Source: an uncultured Nostocoides sp.
Lineage (GTDB): Bacteria > Actinomycetota > Actinomycetes > Actinomycetales > Dermatophilaceae
DNA length: 64,000 bases
Direction of reading: 5' to 3'
NCBI GenBank assembly: GCA_937873315.1
Contig: CALMQX010000035.1
Span: 124,001-188,000, forward strand
The notes below the pieces were generated by a model, which was not told where the DNA came from, searched no databases, and was given only the letters and a program-made list of their open reading frames with translations. Position 1 is the first letter of the stretch, and each line of letters begins with the position of its first letter. Positions 26,397 to 35,676 of this stretch are shown in pieces. A program made the translations under genes and the position numbers.

Positions 26397-27875
26397 TCAG
26401 CGAATGGGCCGCAACTTGGCGGTGAACACCACCTGAGTCCCACCACCCGGGGCGTTCTCCCACCGGATTCGCCCCCGCAGGTCTTGCACGAGCGAGGTGA
26501 CGATGCGCGTGCCCAGCCCGGCCAGCATCGGCCGGAAACCGGTCGGCAGCCCCGGCCCGTCATCGGTGATGGTGACCACCAAGTCGTCCTCGCCATCCGC
26601 CTGCTCGGTCCGCACGGCGACTGCGCTCACCCGACCGCTGCCGTCCCGCACACCGTGCTCCACGGCATTCTGAACCAACTCGGAAATGATCATCGCCAGC
26701 GAGGTCGCATCCTCCGCCGCCACGATCCCGAAGGACCCTTCGAGCGCGAAGTCCACGTGCTGGTGCGCGGTCGCCACCTCAACAATGGCCCGCAAGCCAC
26801 GCAGCGCGATCTCATCGAAGTTCACCTGCTCCTCGAAGCCATGGGAGAGCGTCTCGTGCACCAGGGCAATGATGCCCACCCGCCGCACGGCCTCATCCAG
26901 GGCATTGCGCGCCGAAGCATCCTCCACCCGACGCGACTGCAGCCGCAACAAAGCCGCTACCGTCTGCAGGTTGTTCTTGACCCGGTGGTGAATCTCCCGA
27001 ATCGTCGCGTCCTTGGTGATCAGCTCCTGCTCGCGCCGACGCAACTCCGAGACATCGCGGGAGAGCACCAGTGCGCCATTGCGTTGACCACCGGAGGTTA
27101 ACGGGATAGCCCGCAGCGAGACCGTGGCCGAGGCCGTCTCGATCTCGCTGCGCCAGGGTGCCCGACCCATGGCGACCACGGCCAGCGACTCATCGACGTG
27201 CGAGCCGCTGCGACCCACGAGTTCGGCAGCAATCTGGGCAAGCACCTCACCGATCACGTCACCGACATGACCCAGGCGGTGGATCGCGGACACGGCATTC
27301 GGACTCGCATACCGGATCACCCCCTCGTGGGTGAGATGGAAGACCCCGTCGCCGACCCGAGGCGCCCCACGGCGCACGCCGGTCGGCGCCGACGGCGACG
27401 GGAACTCGCCGCTGGCCACCATCCCGGTCAGGGCATCGGCCAAGTCGCGGTAGGTCAACTCCAAGCGGCTCGGCGTTCGCCCCACGGTCAGATTTGTATG
27501 CCGCGTGACGACCGCGATCGACCGCCCCTGATGCACCACCGGGACGGCTTCCTCGCGAAGCGCCCCGTCATCACGAATGGTCGGGGTGCTGGTCGGGATG
27601 ATCCGGCGAGTGCGGTACGCCTGGTCCAAAACCCGGGTCCGGCCCTGGCTGGAGGTGCGGCCCACGATGTCGTCGTAGAACACCATGGGTCCGGTGTTCG
27701 GCCGCACGTGGGCCACAGCCTTCCAGCCATCCAGTCCACCGGGCACCCAGAGCACGAGGTCGCTGAAGGACAGATCGGCCATCAACTGCCAGTCCCCTAC
27801 CAGGAGATGCAGCCACTCGATATCCGTTTGATCGAGCGCGGTCGTCGCCGTCAGCTCGTCGGCCAGGGTGCCCAC
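26397..27875 (-). CDS. pdtaS: Sensor histidine kinase PdtaS
   Basis: A 492-residue soluble histidine kinase of the HisKA_2/HWE type. Domains in order: GAF (about 10-150), a PAS domain (about 165-280, VFHLTHEGVIRYASPNA), a dimerisation/phosphoacceptor segment REIHHRVKNNLQT (phospho-His near 296), and a HATPase with ISELVQNAVEHG and DDGPGLP. The pattern and the nearby whiB1 match mycobacterial PdtaS (Rv3220c), which phosphorylates the ANTAR RNA-binding antiterminator PdtaR and senses copper, nitric oxide or c-di-GMP by various reports. No pdtaR is in the window. The GTG start lies 11 bases after the glutamate dehydrogenase stop, so the two could be co-transcribed; TAGGCT eight bases before the start may be its own -10. 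Confidence 0.92.
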   Translation of the reverse strand: MGTLADELTATTALDQTDIEWLHLLVGDWQLMADLSFSDLVLWVPGGLDGWKAVAHVRPNTGPMVFYDDIVGRTSSQGRTRVLDQAYRTRRIIPTSTPTIRDDGALREEAVPVVHQGRSIAVVTRHTNLTVGRTPSRLELTYRDLADALTGMVASGEFPSPSAPTGVRRGAPRVGDGVFHLTHEGVIRYASPNAVSAIHRLGHVGDVIGEVLAQIAAELVGRSGSHVDESLAVVAMGRAPWRSEIETASATVSLRAIPLTSGGQRNGALVLSRDVSELRRREQELITKDATIREIHHRVKNNLQTVAALLRLQSRRVEDASARNALDEAVRRVGIIALVHETLSHGFEEQVNFDEIALRGLRAIVEVATAHQHVDFALEGSFGIVAAEDATSLAMIISELVQNAVEHGVRDGSGRVSAVAVRTEQADGEDDLVVTITDDGPGLPTGFRPMLAGLGTRIVTSLVQDLRGRIRWENAPGGGTQVVFTAKLRPIR

Positions 27876-27886
27876 GAGCGCCCAGC

Positions 27887-30800
27887 CTACGTGCCCGAGG
27901 AGCCCGACCGAATCACCGAACGCAACGAGCGCAGGGCAACCGAGAGCGCCGCGATATTCGGATTCTCCAGTCGCCGGATCCCCGCCAGCGAGGTCTTACT
28001 GCGCTGGATCGACTCCTTGTTGGCCTCCGACCACACCTCGAAGAGCTCTGCGGGGGTGGTCTCCACCGGCGCTGCGGCATTGGCCTCAAGCACCGAGCGG
28101 CTGAGCGACTCCAACACCGAGTACAGGTCGTCGCGCAGCGCACCACGAGCCAGGGCATCCCAACGATCATCGCGCGGCAGCCGGGTGACCTTGCTCAGCA
28201 TGGTGTCAATGCCGAAGCGTTCGGAGACGTGGTAGTACAGCCCGGCCACGTCCGCGGGTGCCCGACCGGTGTCGGTCGCGATGTCGACGATGTCGAGCAA
28301 CGAGTACGAGTCCAGCAGCGAAGCCGCCTGGGTGGCCAAATCGCTAGGTACTCCGCCCTTCTCGAACTCCGCGATTCGGCGCTCCAGGCGTCGCTTCTCC
28401 TCGCCCCGCAGATACCCGGGCACCGCAGGCGACAACTGCCGCACGACCGCACCGAAACGCTCGATCTCGGCACCGATGTCCAAGGTCGTGGGACGCGCCG
28501 TGAGGAACCACCGCACCGCCCGATCCAGCAGCCTGCGGAACTCGAGGTAGAGCTGGGTTTGGGTCCCGGTGGACACCACATTGTCCAGCGACTCCACGGC
28601 CGCGACGTACTCCGGCAAACCGAAGACCTCACGGCACACCACGAACGCCCGGGTCACTTGCTCGGGCGTCGCCCCGGCCTCCTCCTGTGCCCGGAAGGCG
28701 AAGGTGATCCCACCGCGGTTGACCATCGAGTTGACCACCGCATTGGTGACGATCTCCCGACGCAAGGGGTGCTCGGAGATTTGTGCGGCATAGGTCTCTC
28801 GGATCGCGCTCGGGAAGTACCCCGACAGCGTGCGAGCGAACCACGGGTCGTCCGGGATGGAACTGGCCAGGATGTCCTCCTTGAGGGCCAACTTGGCGTA
28901 GGCCACGAGCACGGAGAACTCCGGGCTCTTCAGGCCCAGGCCATCGTGCGCCCGCTTCTCCATCTCGGCATCCGTGGGCAGGAACTCCAAGGCGCGGTCC
29001 AGGTCGCCGCGCTCCTCCAACCAGTGGATGAGCCGCTCGTGCACCGAGACCATCGAGTGCTCCTGCGCACGCGCGTTGCCCAGCAGGACGTTCTGCTCGT
29101 AGTTGTCCCGCAGCACATGCTCGGCGACCTCATCGGTCATCGAGGCGAGTACCTCATTGCGCGTCTCGATCGTCAGGTCACCATCGCGAACCACCTCGCC
29201 GAGGAGGATCTTGATGTTGACCTCGTGGTCGGAGGTGTCCACACCGGCCGAGTTGTCGATCGCATCAGTGTTGACGCGGACGCCCTTGAAGGCCGCTTCC
29301 ACGCGTCCGAGCTGGGTCGCCCCGAGGTTGCCTCCCTCGCCAATCACCTTGCAGCGCAACTGGTTTCCATTGACGCGGATGGCGTCATTTGCGCGGTCGC
29401 CGACGGACAGGTTGTCCTCGGTGGACGCCTTGATGTAGGTGCCGATACCGCCATTCCAGAGCAGATCGACCGGCGCCAGCAGGATCGCGTGCATCAACTC
29501 AGCAGGCGTCATCGCGGTGGTACCCGCGGGCAAGCCGAGCGCCGCCACCATCTGCGGGCTGATCGGGATGGACTTCAGCGAGCGCGCGAAAATGCCGCCA
29601 CCCTCCGAGATCAGCGAGGCGTCATAGTCCTCCCAGGACGAGCGGGGCAGGTCGAACATCCGCCGCCGCTCGGCGAAGGAACGCGCCGGGTCGGGATTCG
29701 GGTCAACGAAGATGTGCCGGTGGTCGAAGGCCGCGAGCAACCGAATGTGCTCGGAGAGCAACATGCCGTTGCCGAAGACGTCACCACTCATGTCACCGAC
29801 ACCCACGCAGGTGAAGTCGGTGGACTGAGTGTCGACGCCCATCTCGCGGAAGTGCCGCTTGACCGATTCCCACGCGCCACGGGCGGTGATGCCCATGCCC
29901 TTGTGGTCGTAACCCGCGGAGCCACCGGAGGCGAAGGCGTCGTCCAGCCAGAAGCCATGCGACTGAGCCACCCCGTTGGCGATATCGGAGAAGGTCGCGG
30001 TGCCCTTGTCCGCGGCCACGACCAGGTACGGGTCATCGCCGTCGTGGCGCACCACCTGCGGCGGCGGCGCGATGCTGCCGGCGAGGCGGTTGTCGGTCAG
30101 ATCCAGCAGGCCGGAGATGAACATCCGGTATGCCGCCTTGCCCTCGGTCAGCCAGGCCTCGCGGTCGACCGCCGGATCCGGCAGCGCCTTGGGGTAGAAG
30201 CCGCCCTTGGATCCGGTCGGCACGATGACCGCATTCTTGACCATCTGCGCCTTGACCAGGCCGAGGATCTCGGTGCGGAAGTCTTCGCGGCGGTCGGACC
30301 AGCGCAGACCACCACGGGCCACCGGCCCGAAGCGCAGGTGAACACCCTCGACTCGGGGGCTGTAGACCCAGATCTCGAACTGCGGCCGGGGAGCCGGCAA
30401 GTCGGGCACGAGCTTGGGGTTGAGTTTGATCGAGACGTACGGCTTGTGGGCCGCGCCGTCGGCACCCGATTGGTAGAAGTTGGTCCGCAGCCCGGCCCTG
30501 ATCACGCCGAGGAAGGAGCGGATGATCCGATCGTGGTCCAAGCTGCTGACCTCGTCGAGGGCCTCGAGAATGCTGGTTCCCAAGGCCTCCTGCGCGGCCG
30601 TGCGATCGGCGCCGGCCTCACCGGCATACCGGCTCGGGTCGAAGCGCGTCTCGAAGAGCGCCACCAGGTCACGGGCAATGCCAGGGTGCGACACCAGGGC
30701 ATCCTCGAAGTAGTCCTGCGAGAACGTTGCCGAGGTCTGGCGAAGGTACTTCGCGATGGCTCGCAGGATGACCACCTGACGCCAATCCAACTGTGCACCC

Positions 30801-32794
30801 AGGACCAGTCGGTTGAAGCCGTCGGACTCCGCCTGGCCATCCCAGACCGCCGACACCGCGCCCTCGAAGAGCTCGCGAAGCCGGTCGTGCGGCACCGAGT
30901 CCCAGGTCGCAGCGTCCGGCACGCGCAGGCCAAAGTCATAGACATTCAAAGTCTCGCCGTCACTGCGGTTGACCTCGAAGGGCTGCTCGTCGACGACCTC
31001 GACACCCATGTGGGTGAAGATCGGCAGGATGTCGGTGAGCGAGAGCGGGTCGACCCGGAAGAGCTTGAAGCGCCGCACTTCGGGCCCCCCGCCGACCGGC
31101 CGGTAGAGCGCCACACTGGTGCGCTGATCGCCGCCCAGCCGGTCAAGGTGACTGAGGTCAGCGACGCCTTGGCTGACCGTGAAGTGCTCCTCGTATGCCG
31201 TGGGGAAGGATCGCCCGAAGCGGCCCAGCAGCCGGTCACCCTCGCCTTCACCGTGGGCATCGCGCAGGCCATCGCCAAGCCGGTCTGACCAGGTCCGGGA
31301 CACCTCGACCAGCCGCTGCTCCAGCGCTGCCTGGTCGGCGGCCGACAGCGAGCGGATCCGGGCGCCCTTGGCTGCCCTCACCACGAAGTGCAAGCGGCTC
31401 AGCGCCGACTCGGAGACTCGAGCAGAGAACTCGACATTGTCCGAGGTGAAGGTCTCCTTGAGGATGTCCGCCATCTTGACCCGGACCGCGGTGTTGTAGC
31501 GGTCCCGCGGGATGTAGACCAGCGCGGAGACATAGCGGCCGAAGTCGTCCTCGCGCAGGAAGAGCTTGGTCCGCCGGCGCTCCTGAAGCTGGGTCACCGC
31601 CATAGCGGTCTCATAAAGCTGCTCGGTCGAGGCCTGGAAGAGCTCGTCGCGGGGGTAGTTCTCCAGGACACCAAGCAGGTCCTTGCCGGTGTGCGAGTCC
31701 GCTGCCACGCCGGAGCGAGCCAGGACTGCCGAGACCTTTTCGGCGACCAGCGGGACGCGCAGCACCGAGTCGGTGTACGCCGTGGAGGCGTAGAGCCCGA
31801 GGAAGCGGCGCTCCCCCACCACGGTCCCCTGCGCGTCAAAGACCCGGACACCGACGTAGTCCAGATACGCAGTGCGGTGCACCGTGGACTTCGAGTTGGC
31901 CTTGGTCATCACCAGGATGGACTGCTCCTGGGCCTTGACCCGCGCCTGCTCGCTGAGGATGTTGGGCTCTTGCGCCTGCGGCGGATCGGCCCGCAGCAAG
32001 CCCAGGCCGGTGGCCGTCACCGGGACGATCGCCTGACCACCCTTGACGTCCTTGAGCGAGTACTCCCGGTAGCCCAGGAAAGTGAAGTGGTTGTCGCCCA
32101 TCCAACGCAGGAAGCGGATCGCGAGATCGACGTCCTCGCGGGCCACGCCGACCGGGGGCGCACCCTCGAGCTCGGCGGCCAGGACCAGCGCCTTGGTGCG
32201 CATCTTGGGCCAGTCCTCCACGGACTCCCGCACATCCTCAAGCACCTCGCGCACGGCTGACTCCAGCTCGGCCCGGCGCGCGTCATCGGCCTCGCGGTCG
32301 ACCACCAGCAACATCCACGATTCGGGCATCTCGCCGACTCCGTGACCGCTGGTCCCGGGCGAGGAGTCGACGTCCAGCACAGCCTCCAGCTCGCCCACGG
32401 CGTTGCGGCGCACGACGAACTGAGGGTGGACGATCACATGGATGTCGATATCGCGGGACACCAGTGCGCCAGCGACCGAATCGACCAAGAAGGGCATGTC
32501 GTCGGTGACGATCTGCACCACCGTGCGGGGGTTGCTCCAGCCGTCGGCCTCGATGGTCGGGTTGTAGACCCGGACCTTGGCAGTTCCCGGCATCCGGGTG
32601 CGGGCGAGCTCGACGTGAGAAGCGGCGGAACCGGCATAGATCGCCGGGTCGCGCGTGGTCAGCTCGTCCAAGGGCACATGCCTGAAGTACCGCTCAACGA
32701 ATTCCGTACCACCGCCCTGCGGGGCCATCGCGGTGAAATCCTTCGCGATGGCCGAGAGAACGTCCAGACGGTTCTGAGCCGGTGTCGTCGACAT
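27887..32794 (-). CDS. gdh: NAD-specific glutamate dehydrogenase (large, GDH-180 type)
   Basis: A 1635-residue enzyme that oxidatively deaminates glutamate to 2-oxoglutarate with NAD. Large GDHs have an N-terminal region with ACT-like regulatory domains (PFLVDSVAGALVSRDIDIH near 90-110 is typical), a catalytic core with PVARGGLRWSDR and KNAVIVPTGSKGGFY (about 830-880), SGGSAGYDHKGMGITARGAW, and a C-terminal helical part. All are present without interruption. Start: ATG 32794 precedes STTPAQNRLDV and follows GAAGGAC; a further upstream frame from 32854 is Cys-rich and unlikely. It links amino acid catabolism to the TCA cycle; pruA in the same window feeds it glutamate from proline. In mycobacteria the activity of this enzyme is restrained by GarA. 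Confidence 0.95.
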   Translation of the reverse strand: MSTTPAQNRLDVLSAIAKDFTAMAPQGGGTEFVERYFRHVPLDELTTRDPAIYAGSAASHVELARTRMPGTAKVRVYNPTIEADGWSNPRTVVQIVTDDMPFLVDSVAGALVSRDIDIHVIVHPQFVVRRNAVGELEAVLDVDSSPGTSGHGVGEMPESWMLLVVDREADDARRAELESAVREVLEDVRESVEDWPKMRTKALVLAAELEGAPPVGVAREDVDLAIRFLRWMGDNHFTFLGYREYSLKDVKGGQAIVPVTATGLGLLRADPPQAQEPNILSEQARVKAQEQSILVMTKANSKSTVHRTAYLDYVGVRVFDAQGTVVGERRFLGLYASTAYTDSVLRVPLVAEKVSAVLARSGVAADSHTGKDLLGVLENYPRDELFQASTEQLYETAMAVTQLQERRRTKLFLREDDFGRYVSALVYIPRDRYNTAVRVKMADILKETFTSDNVEFSARVSESALSRLHFVVRAAKGARIRSLSAADQAALEQRLVEVSRTWSDRLGDGLRDAHGEGEGDRLLGRFGRSFPTAYEEHFTVSQGVADLSHLDRLGGDQRTSVALYRPVGGGPEVRRFKLFRVDPLSLTDILPIFTHMGVEVVDEQPFEVNRSDGETLNVYDFGLRVPDAATWDSVPHDRLRELFEGAVSAVWDGQAESDGFNRLVLGAQLDWRQVVILRAIAKYLRQTSATFSQDYFEDALVSHPGIARDLVALFETRFDPSRYAGEAGADRTAAQEALGTSILEALDEVSSLDHDRIIRSFLGVIRAGLRTNFYQSGADGAAHKPYVSIKLNPKLVPDLPAPRPQFEIWVYSPRVEGVHLRFGPVARGGLRWSDRREDFRTEILGLVKAQMVKNAVIVPTGSKGGFYPKALPDPAVDREAWLTEGKAAYRMFISGLLDLTDNRLAGSIAPPPQVVRHDGDDPYLVVAADKGTATFSDIANGVAQSHGFWLDDAFASGGSAGYDHKGMGITARGAWESVKRHFREMGVDTQSTDFTCVGVGDMSGDVFGNGMLLSEHIRLLAAFDHRHIFVDPNPDPARSFAERRRMFDLPRSSWEDYDASLISEGGGIFARSLKSIPISPQMVAALGLPAGTTAMTPAELMHAILLAPVDLLWNGGIGTYIKASTEDNLSVGDRANDAIRVNGNQLRCKVIGEGGNLGATQLGRVEAAFKGVRVNTDAIDNSAGVDTSDHEVNIKILLGEVVRDGDLTIETRNEVLASMTDEVAEHVLRDNYEQNVLLGNARAQEHSMVSVHERLIHWLEERGDLDRALEFLPTDAEMEKRAHDGLGLKSPEFSVLVAYAKLALKEDILASSIPDDPWFARTLSGYFPSAIRETYAAQISEHPLRREIVTNAVVNSMVNRGGITFAFRAQEEAGATPEQVTRAFVVCREVFGLPEYVAAVESLDNVVSTGTQTQLYLEFRRLLDRAVRWFLTARPTTLDIGAEIERFGAVVRQLSPAVPGYLRGEEKRRLERRIAEFEKGGVPSDLATQAASLLDSYSLLDIVDIATDTGRAPADVAGLYYHVSERFGIDTMLSKVTRLPRDDRWDALARGALRDDLYSVLESLSRSVLEANAAAPVETTPAELFEVWSEANKESIQRSKTSLAGIRRLENPNIAALSVALRSLRSVIRSGSSGT

Positions 32795-32893
32795 GATGCA
32801 GGTGCAGTCCTTCGTCGCGGTTCTCGGCACCCCAACTGCGGTGCGCGGGCACATCGTCGTGCCGCCCCCGAGCCTATCCAGAAAGCGCGCCGC

Positions 32894-34342
32894 TCAGCAG
32901 CCTTCCACAACCACCAACGTGGCCAAGGCTGGATCGGCGGCATAGGCGATGCGGGCCCCGGCGCTGCGAGCCGCCTGAAGTCGGTTCACCGCGTCACGCG
33001 TGACCTCCTCACCGGGAGCGAGCACCGGGATGCCCGGCGGATATGGCGCGATCAACTCGCCGCAGATCCGGCCGATCGCTTCCTGGATCGGGACGGCCCG
33101 CCGGGGCGCGAAGAAGGCTGCGCGCGGCGACATCCGCTGAACCGGCCGGAGATCCCAGATCCCGCTGGACTGGATCGTCCTGGGCGTTCCCCGATGCCGC
33201 TCGATGGCGTCGCTGAGGGCCTGCGTGAGCGAGGTCAGGGCCCCCTCGTCATCGGCCAGAGTCACCATCGCGACCAGCAGATCTCGATCGGCAAGCTCGA
33301 GCGGGTGCCCGACGTGTAGGAGGTCCTGCTCGACGGCCAGGCCGTCCGCTCCGCTCCCGCGCAGGTCGATCACCAGCTTCAGCGGATCCACGCCGGCGCC
33401 CTGCAGGACCTCGACCCCCGGGATCTGCGCCAATCGCGTGCGAGCCCGGGTGACCAGGTCCATGGCCGCGGCCAGCAGCTCGGCCCCGTGCCGCTCCAGC
33501 AGGGCTCGGGCCGCGTCGATACTCGCCAGGATGGCGCCCGCCGGGCTGGTGGTCGCGGTGGCATCCAGCCCCGCCGCCAGCCGCGCGAGGTCGATCCGCT
33601 CCCCCTGCGCGAGCACGATGGCCGCCTGCGACCAGGCGGGCAGGGTCTTGTGGGCACTCATCACCACGAGGTCGGCCCCCTGACTGATCGCGTGCGGAGG
33701 CAGATCCGGGTGGAAGCCAAAGTGCGCCGCCCACGCCGCATCGACCGCGATCGGTATGCCGTGCGGCCCATGCCCGTGCGCCACCTCGACCAGGCCGGCG
33801 ACATCACCGACGGTCCCCAGATAGCTCGGGTCGCCGATCAGGACGCCCACGCTTCGGGGATGCTCGGCCAGCGCCTGGGCCAGATCGTCCGGATGCACGC
33901 CCCGCGGCATACCGGCCTGGTCCACTCGGGGCGTGACCCACACCGGCTCCAGCCCGGCCAGCACCAGCGCGAGCAGCATCGAGCGGTGCAGCGTGCGCGC
34001 GACGATCACCTGCTCGCCCGGTTGACCCAGGGCGAGCGCAATGCCCTGGTTGCCATGGGTAGACCCGCCCACCGAGAACCAGGCATGCTCCGCGCCCCAC
34101 AGCGCGGCCGCCCGAGCCTGGGCGTCGAGCAGGACTCCATGCGCGAGCTTCATGGTGTCCAGGCCCGCGTAATAGGGCACATCACCGGCGATGACATCGC
34201 CGACCAGATCGGTGCGGTGTTTGTGTCCGGGGATGGTGAACGGGCGCGGCGACTCCTCCTGGAAGCGCAGCCAGGCATCGAGCAAGGGGGCGAACGGGCG
34301 AAGCCCGCGCGGGTCAGTGGGCATCGCCCCGGCCATCGGCAC
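32894..34342 (-). CDS. Orn/Lys/Arg decarboxylase family PLP enzyme
   Basis: A 482-residue fold type I PLP enzyme of the ornithine/lysine/arginine decarboxylase family. The start has FTIPGHKHRTD, followed by FSVGGSTHGNQ, and the PLP-binding Lys is in SAHKTLPAWSQ (about 232). A C-terminal domain (SPRAAFFAPRRAVPIQEAIGRI...APYPPGIPVLAPGEE) is the usual small domain. Length matches the short, wing-less members from Gram-positives. It would produce a polyamine or diamine such as cadaverine or agmatine; the substrate is not clear. The GTG start at 34342 is the longest plausible; ATG 34336 and 34324 are alternatives. It is divergent from the small gene pair at 34430. Confidence 0.88.
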   Translation of the reverse strand: MPMAGAMPTDPRGLRPFAPLLDAWLRFQEESPRPFTIPGHKHRTDLVGDVIAGDVPYYAGLDTMKLAHGVLLDAQARAAALWGAEHAWFSVGGSTHGNQGIALALGQPGEQVIVARTLHRSMLLALVLAGLEPVWVTPRVDQAGMPRGVHPDDLAQALAEHPRSVGVLIGDPSYLGTVGDVAGLVEVAHGHGPHGIPIAVDAAWAAHFGFHPDLPPHAISQGADLVVMSAHKTLPAWSQAAIVLAQGERIDLARLAAGLDATATTSPAGAILASIDAARALLERHGAELLAAAMDLVTRARTRLAQIPGVEVLQGAGVDPLKLVIDLRGSGADGLAVEQDLLHVGHPLELADRDLLVAMVTLADDEGALTSLTQALSDAIERHRGTPRTIQSSGIWDLRPVQRMSPRAAFFAPRRAVPIQEAIGRICGELIAPYPPGIPVLAPGEEVTRDAVNRLQAARSAGARIAYAADPALATLVVVEGC

Positions 34343-34417
34343 CCGGACGCGCAGCGATCATGAGTCCGAAGGGTAGCGGCGCCTGTGGATAACGGTGGGC
34401 AGGCAGTCACGCACGCC

Positions 34418-34423
34418 TAGAGT
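34418..34423 (+). promoter_or_regulatory. -10 element of the small gene pair
   Basis: TAGAGT is followed by GAGGGA and the ATG at 34430. The hexamer-to-start spacing of six bases is that of a leaderless transcript, although GAGGG could also act as a close ribosome-binding site. Confidence 0.45.
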
Positions 34424-34429
34424 GAGGGA

Positions 34430-34735
34430 ATGCCGCAGCCTGCGCAGGAGCTCGCGCGCGAGACGCTGGATGCGTTGGCGCGCCTGCGAGATCAATGCGG
34501 GGCCGTGGCCAGTGAACTTCTCAGCACCTTGCCGGTGACCGGTTCGGACCGGCTCCAGAGCGCACTGGACGCCTGGACCGATGACACCGCCGCACTCGCG
34601 CGGGCGCTCTCGCTGGCGGCGGCTCGCACCCTGGATCACCTGTCCGCGGCCACCGGGGTGGAGCCCACGCCCAGCGCCGCCACGGTCAGCCCGCTGCCCA
34701 CCCCGCAGCCTTACCTACCCAAGGCCCCCCGATGA
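34430..34735 (+). CDS. Small helical protein, possible WXG100-like partner 1
   Basis: A 101-residue protein predicted as two helices: AQELARETLDALARLRDQCG (about 5-30) and SALDAWTDDTAALARAL with its continuation (about 44-75), then a Pro-rich tail (TPSAATVSPLPTPQPYLPK). The size and the two-helix shape with a Trp fit a WXG100/ESX-type protein, but the classical W-x-G turn is missing, so this is only a suggestion. It is coupled to the next gene by an ATGA overlap. If real, the pair could be a substrate or chaperone set for the EssC/EccC-like ATPase at 19.9 kb. Confidence 0.5.
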   Translation: MPQPAQELARETLDALARLRDQCGAVASELLSTLPVTGSDRLQSALDAWTDDTAALARALSLAAARTLDHLSAATGVEPTPSAATVSPLPTPQPYLPKAPR

Positions 34736-35163
34736 GCCGCATCGTCAACGACGACCCGGCCTCCCTGGCCGTCGCTGCCTCGGTGGCTCGTCGCGGCGCC
34801 ATTGGCATCGGCGAGGCCAGCGCCGAGCTCGCAGCCCTGACCCGCCTGCTCTCCGAGCAGTGGCTCGGCCCGCAGGCGCGGCGCACCCGACGCGAATTGG
34901 CCGTGATCATCGCGACCGCTGACGCGCTCTCCGCCGAATTGCGGCTGGTGTCGGGGGCGATGCATGACCTCACGTCCACGAGTGCGCAGTTGCGGGCGGA
35001 AGAGGCGCGGGCGCGCGAGGCGGCCGGGGACGCCGACCTGCCCGCGGAGGTCGGGCTGCGATTGACGCGCACTGTGGCGCGGGCGAGCACCGTGATGGCC
35101 CAGATGTGTGAGGGCTCGCGCGGTCGACTGCCGCGCCTGCGTGGCGAACTCGACCGCACCTAG
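34732..35163 (+). CDS. Small helical protein, possible WXG100-like partner 2
   Basis: A 143-residue protein with long helices. A first helix (ASAELAALTRLLSEQ) ends at WLGPQA, a W-x-G turn at about residue 43-45, followed by a second helix (RRTRRELAVIIATADALSAEL and onward to about 95). This helix-WxG-helix layout is that of WXG100 proteins, although the protein is longer than usual and has an additional C-terminal helix. The ATG start overlaps the preceding stop by four bases. No secretion signal is seen. Function unproven; it could simply be a two-gene helical module. Confidence 0.5.
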   Translation: MSRIVNDDPASLAVAASVARRGAIGIGEASAELAALTRLLSEQWLGPQARRTRRELAVIIATADALSAELRLVSGAMHDLTSTSAQLRAEEARAREAAGDADLPAEVGLRLTRTVARASTVMAQMCEGSRGRLPRLRGELDRT

Positions 35164-35187
35164 CCCGGTCTGCCAAGATCTGCACCC

Positions 35188-35673
35188 ATGCGCATCTCCG
35201 CCTCTCGTGACTTCCCCGCGCCCGTTGACCGGGTCCACGCCGTCCTCACCGACCAGGCCTTCCAGGAGGCGAAGTGCGCGGCCACCAGCACCGGGGTCTA
35301 CACGGTGACCATCACGCCCGCCGTCGACGGCACCCGGGTTGAGGCCAGCCGCGACCTGCCCACCGATACCTTGCCCGATGCGCTCAAGAGCGTCGTCGGC
35401 AGCACCTTGAAGATCATCGAGACGGTCACCTGGGGGGCAGCAGCGGCCGACGGAAGCCGGACCGGATCGGTCGACCTGCGCATCGAGGGGGTTCCGGTGA
35501 CCATGGTCGGCGCGGCGAGCCTCACGCCGACCGCGGCCGGCTGCACCGAGAGCTTCGAAGGCGAACTCAAGGCCAAGATCCCGTTCTTCGGCGGCAAGGT
35601 CGAGCAGTCCGCCTCCGGTCCGATCCAACTGGCCATCGAGACCGAGTTCTCGATGGTGGCCGAGCGGCTCTGA
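35188..35673 (+). CDS. DUF2505 domain protein (SRPBCC-like)
   Basis: A 161-residue protein of the DUF2505 family, common in actinobacteria. It starts with MRISASRDFPAPVDRVHAVL, typical of polyketide-cyclase/START-like (SRPBCC) folds, and has the strand-rich core and C-terminal helix IQLAIETEFSMVAERL that would form the ligand cavity. No enzymatic motif is visible; lipid or small-molecule binding is a guess. ATG start; CCAAGATC seven to eight bases upstream might be its -10 region. It ends three bases from the convergent pruA stop. Confidence 0.85.
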   Translation: MRISASRDFPAPVDRVHAVLTDQAFQEAKCAATSTGVYTVTITPAVDGTRVEASRDLPTDTLPDALKSVVGSTLKIIETVTWGAAAADGSRTGSVDLRIEGVPVTMVGAASLTPTAAGCTESFEGELKAKIPFFGGKVEQSASGPIQLAIETEFSMVAERL

Positions 35674-35676
35674 CGC

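Noticed and set aside
28229-31288. Open frame of about 1000 codons on the plus strand opposite glutamate dehydrogenase
   Set aside because: It is antisense to a well-supported gene; long shadow frames are expected in GC-rich DNA, and the protein is rich in Arg, His and Gln without domains.
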